Source: Fidelibacterota bacterium (GTDB lineage: Bacteria; Fidelibacterota; UBA2242). Taken from it: 8,701 nt of DNA. Each line of letters starts with the position of its first letter. Within the stretch, counting starts at the first letter, position 1. A model generated the notes under the pieces. The model was given only the letters and a program-made list of their open reading frames with translations, made no database searches and had not been told where the DNA came from. Position numbers and translations under genes: made by a program. Of this stretch, positions 6,107-8,701 are shown in pieces. The DNA is taken from contig DPVY01000045.1 in assembly GCA_003527965.1 (NCBI GenBank), forward strand, positions 1 to 8,701, given 5' to 3'.

Positions 6107-6988
6107 ATGAAAACATTTATGAAATTGACGCTTCTGCTTATTATCTCGATTTTATTGTTTATTTCACCGACACAGGCACAAGAGAAGCACTATGTATCTT
6201 TTGAAACTCTTGAGGAATTGCAAGAATATCTAAGGTGGACTCCTGATCGGCAGCCACTAATCAGCGCTCATCGCGGCGGACCCATGAGCGGATTCCCGGA
6301 AAATTGTATTGTAACATTTGAAAATGCTCTCGCCTATGCACCGTGTCTGATTGAGTGCGATGTGGCAAGATCGAAAGACTCCGTTCTAGTATTAATGCAC
6401 GATAAGACTTTAAATCGTACAACGACCGGTGAGGGTGAAGTCGGTAGCTACACGCTCAAGGAACTCAAGAAATTAAAATTGAGAGATAATCAGGGCAATG
6501 TTACGCCCTATCAGATTCCTACTTTAGCCGAAGCCCTGGATTGGGCGCATGGTAAAGCAATTATCGAGCTGGATATAAAAAAACCGGTCACCCCGGAAGA
6601 AATTGTTAGAATTATCCTGGAAAAACAGGCTGAGAATTTTACCATTGTAATTACTTATGATACACCCGCGGCAGTGGATTATCACCGATTGAATCCCAGG
6701 ATAATGATATCTGCATCGGCGAAAGGAGTTGAAGGTGTCCTGCGTTTATTGGAAAGCGGAGTTGATCCAAGGTGTCTGGTCACTTTTGTCGGGGTCTACG
6801 AACCTTCCAAAGATGTATACGATTTGTTGCATGAAAACGGTATCCGGACAATTCTGGGAACTATGGGTAATCTTGATAAAAAGGCCGAAAAACGTGGTTT
6901 AAGAGTCTATAAAAAATTGTTAAGAAACGGGGCGGATATTCTGGCGACAGATAACGTACCATTGGCAGCCGGGGCGATAGAGGAATAA
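6107..6988 (+). CDS. Secreted glycerophosphodiester phosphodiesterase-family protein (GDPD/UgpQ-like)
   Basis: Members hydrolyse glycerophosphodiesters to glycerol 3-phosphate and an alcohol with a metal-dependent TIM-barrel. Numbering is from the ATG at 6107 (293 residues; an in-frame ATG at 6077 would give 303). Residues 1-24 (MKTFMKLTLLLIISILLF, ending PTQA) are a signal peptide. The catalytic signature is complete: AHRGG with His55 and Arg56, PEN (65-67), the metal pair Glu83/Asp85 in IECDV, MHD with His98, the RTTTGEG substrate loop (104-110), IELD with Glu154, and the C-terminal ATDNVP. The length is normal for a single-domain family member. The usual Thr after PEN is Cys here, a mild variant. 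The gene follows the UroD remnant and precedes the GH31 gene by 59 bases on the same strand, so co-expression with the α-glycosidases is likely. The actual phosphodiester is unknown: teichoic-acid-like polymer, glycerophosphoglycoside or phospholipid head group are all possible. Confidence 0.88.
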   Translation: MKTFMKLTLLLIISILLFISPTQAQEKHYVSFETLEELQEYLRWTPDRQPLISAHRGGPMSGFPENCIVTFENALAYAPCLIECDVARSKDSVLVLMHDKTLNRTTTGEGEVGSYTLKELKKLKLRDNQGNVTPYQIPTLAEALDWAHGKAIIELDIKKPVTPEEIVRIILEKQAENFTIVITYDTPAAVDYHRLNPRIMISASAKGVEGVLRLLESGVDPRCLVTFVGVYEPSKDVYDLLHENGIRTILGTMGNLDKKAEKRGLRVYKKLLRNGADILATDNVPLAAGAIEE

Positions 6989-7035
6989 AATTGGCGAAAT
7001 GATTATTTTATTTAACAGCAGCATTAACAATACAT

Positions 7036-7041
7036 AAGGGG
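7036..7041 (+). promoter_or_regulatory. Ribosome binding site of the GH31 gene
   Basis: AAGGGG lies six bases before the ATG at 7048 and fixes that start, which also gives a complete signal peptide. Confidence 0.7.
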
Positions 7042-7047
7042 CATTCA

Positions 7048-8701
7048 ATGAATCGGATAAAACATATCATCATTTTTGGGTTTGCATTTTTATTTTCCAA
7101 TTTTGTCTATGCGCAAGAATACAATCCTATTGCTAAGCAGGATGCGGTTGTACAAGCAGGCAATGTGAGATTTACGGTTTTGACGCCCGGGTTGATTAGA
7201 ATGGAGTGGACTGAGGATGCTGCTTTTGAAGACCGGGCGTCTTTGGTTTTTGTTAACAGGAATCTTCCGGTCCCCGAGTATAGAAAAGAGACAAAAGGTG
7301 GATGGCTACAGATAAAAACCGATAAGTTCACTCTAAAATACAAAATCGATAGCGGAAGATTTACCGATAAAAATCTCCGGATTGAATTTGATAGTGACGG
7401 AACAAAGCAACAATGGAAACCGGGGATGGAAAATACGAGCAACCTGTTCGGAACAACAAGGACATTAGACGGTTTCGACGGCACAATTATGCGGTGGTCT
7501 ACAAAAAAGCCGATTACTCTGGAGCCGGGAATATTGTCCAGAGACGGGTGGGTGTTGATCGATGATTCTGAGAAGCCACTTTTCGATGATTCAGATTGGC
7601 CCTGGGTTGTTGCCAGACCGAATAAAGACCGGCAGGATTTCTATTTTTTCTGTTACGGTTCTGATTATAAAACAGCGTTGAAAGATTTTACCAGTGTCGC
7701 CGGAAGAATAGCATTACCGCCTAAGTTTGCATTCGGAATCTGGTGGTCGCGTTATTGGGAATACACCGATTGGGAATTGCGTGAATTGGTGGATGAATTT
7801 GAAATTCACGATGTTCCTCTGGATGTTCTTGTTGTTGATATGGATTGGCATATCACGAGCAAACCGGAGTGGTATAAAGATGGGAAAAAGATACAAGATC
7901 AGGCTGGTGAGGGAATTGGCTGGACGGGATTTACCTGGAACCGGAACTATTTTCCCGATCCCAAAATTTTTCTACAATGGACGGAAGAAAAGGGATTGCA
8001 AGTCTGCCTGAATCTTCATCCGGCATCTGGAATCCAGCCCCATGAAGAAAAATATACGGAGATGGCGCGAGCGATGGGCATTGACCCGAATTCAAAAAAA
8101 TATATTCCTTTTGATATTGTAAACAAGGATTTTACTGAGAATTTCTTGGCAAACGTACTTCATCCTATGGAAGCTGACGGTGTAGATTTCTGGTGGCTGG
8201 ATTGGCAACAGTGGAGTACAACCAACATTCCGGGTGTTAATCCAACATTCTATCTGAATTATGTTTTCTTTAGTGATATGGAAAGGCGTAACGAAAAGCG
8301 CCCGCTGATTTTTCACCGGTATGGCGGTCTGGGGAATCACCGTTACCAGATCGGTTTTTCAGGTGATGCCTTCATAAACTGGAAGTCTCTTGATTATCAA
8401 CCCTATTTTACCGCAACGGCATCCAATGTTGGATTTGGTTTTTGGAGCCATGACATTGGCGGACATATGGCCGGTGAAAGTACTCCGGAGCTCTATACGC
8501 GCTGGATACAATTCGGCGCATTCAGTCCGATTTTGCGGACGCATTGTACAAAAGCCGGCAATCAGGGAGGGATTGAGCGCCGAATCTGGGCTTATCCGCT
8601 GGAGTATTTCTATGCCATGCGCGATGCCTTTCAGCTCCGGAAAGCACTTCTTCCGTATATCTATACCGCCGCCAGAGAAGCGTATGATACCGGCATTTCA
8701 A
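7048..8701 (+). CDS. Secreted GH31 family α-glycosidase, N-terminal 551 residues (cut by window edge)
   Basis: GH31 enzymes are retaining exo-acting α-glucosidases, α-xylosidases and related transferases. The frame is open from ATG 7048 to the window end, giving 551 residues; the C-terminal β-sandwich domains (often including DUF5110) would lie outside. Residues 1-22 (ending NFVYA) are a signal peptide. About 30-215 form the N-terminal galactose-mutarotase-like β-sandwich, with NLFGTTRTLDG at 132-142. The catalytic barrel starts near PPKFAFGIWWSRYWEY (224-239). Further landmarks are VVDMDWH (262-268), the nucleophile Asp385 in DFWWLDWQQ, the acid/base Asp440 in GFSGD and the conserved WSHDIGGH (466-473). 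All key residues are present, so the enzyme is probably active. The WWLDWQQ form of the nucleophile motif differs from the WxDMNE of classical α-glucosidases and marks a distinct GH31 branch, so specificity is uncertain. It is the last visible gene of the plus-strand group. Confidence 0.92.
   Translation, partial: MNRIKHIIIFGFAFLFSNFVYAQEYNPIAKQDAVVQAGNVRFTVLTPGLIRMEWTEDAAFEDRASLVFVNRNLPVPEYRKETKGGWLQIKTDKFTLKYKIDSGRFTDKNLRIEFDSDGTKQQWKPGMENTSNLFGTTRTLDGFDGTIMRWSTKKPITLEPGILSRDGWVLIDDSEKPLFDDSDWPWVVARPNKDRQDFYFFCYGSDYKTALKDFTSVAGRIALPPKFAFGIWWSRYWEYTDWELRELVDEFEIHDVPLDVLVVDMDWHITSKPEWYKDGKKIQDQAGEGIGWTGFTWNRNYFPDPKIFLQWTEEKGLQVCLNLHPASGIQPHEEKYTEMARAMGIDPNSKKYIPFDIVNKDFTENFLANVLHPMEADGVDFWWLDWQQWSTTNIPGVNPTFYLNYVFFSDMERRNEKRPLIFHRYGGLGNHRYQIGFSGDAFINWKSLDYQPYFTATASNVGFGFWSHDIGGHMAGESTPELYTRWIQFGAFSPILRTHCTKAGNQGGIERRIWAYPLEYFYAMRDAFQLRKALLPYIYTAAREAYDTGIS

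Noticed and set aside
7107..7484. A 125-codon minus-strand frame
   Set aside because: It is antisense to the N-terminal domain of the GH31 gene and has no domain signature.

Overview
The window looks like a carbohydrate-uptake and α-glycoside-degradation locus from a Gram-negative bacterium of the Bacteroidota/FCB type. The main evidence is a 957-residue TonB-dependent outer-membrane receptor with an N-terminal carboxypeptidase-regulatory-like domain, beside a lipoprotein GH13 enzyme and other exported enzymes. Clear Shine-Dalgarno sites (GGAGG, AGGTG, AAGGGG) and σ70-like TTGTTT/TATATT promoter candidates fit a deeper FCB lineage (Marinimicrobia, Calditrichota or KSB1 type) better than Bacteroidota proper, where Shine-Dalgarno sites are usually weak. 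That placement is inference. No SusD-like partner, mobile element, tRNA, rRNA or CRISPR array was seen.

Layout. Minus strand, left side: the TonB-dependent receptor (533-3406) ends in a strong hairpin terminator (476-510). Only 27 bases after its U-tract begins a further exported protein (448 to the left edge, cut by the window). I could not name that protein. A 526-base AT-rich divergent intergenic region (3407-3932) carries promoter candidates for both directions. Plus strand, right side: a GH13 α-amylase-family lipoprotein (3933-5756), a shrunken remnant of a UroD/MtaA-family gene (5829-6071), a secreted glycerophosphodiester phosphodiesterase-family protein (start probably 6107, end 6988), and a secreted GH31 α-glycosidase (7048 to the right edge, cut by the window). 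No hairpin terminator is visible between these plus-strand genes, so they plausibly form one operon.

How the genes may work together (inference): the GH13 and GH31 enzymes would attack α-linked glucosides outside the cytoplasm, the GDPD-family enzyme would cleave a phosphodiester on the same or an associated substrate, and the receptor would import large or scarce products. An α-glycosidase pair with a secreted GDPD suggests a phosphoglycerol-bearing glycan, such as a glucosylated teichoic-acid-like polymer or glycerophosphoglycolipid head groups. Plain α-glucan use is the simpler alternative. The most unusual items are the UroD-family remnant, the GH13 protein's non-canonical region I and about 100 extra residues between regions III and IV, and the terminator placed almost on top of the next start codon.
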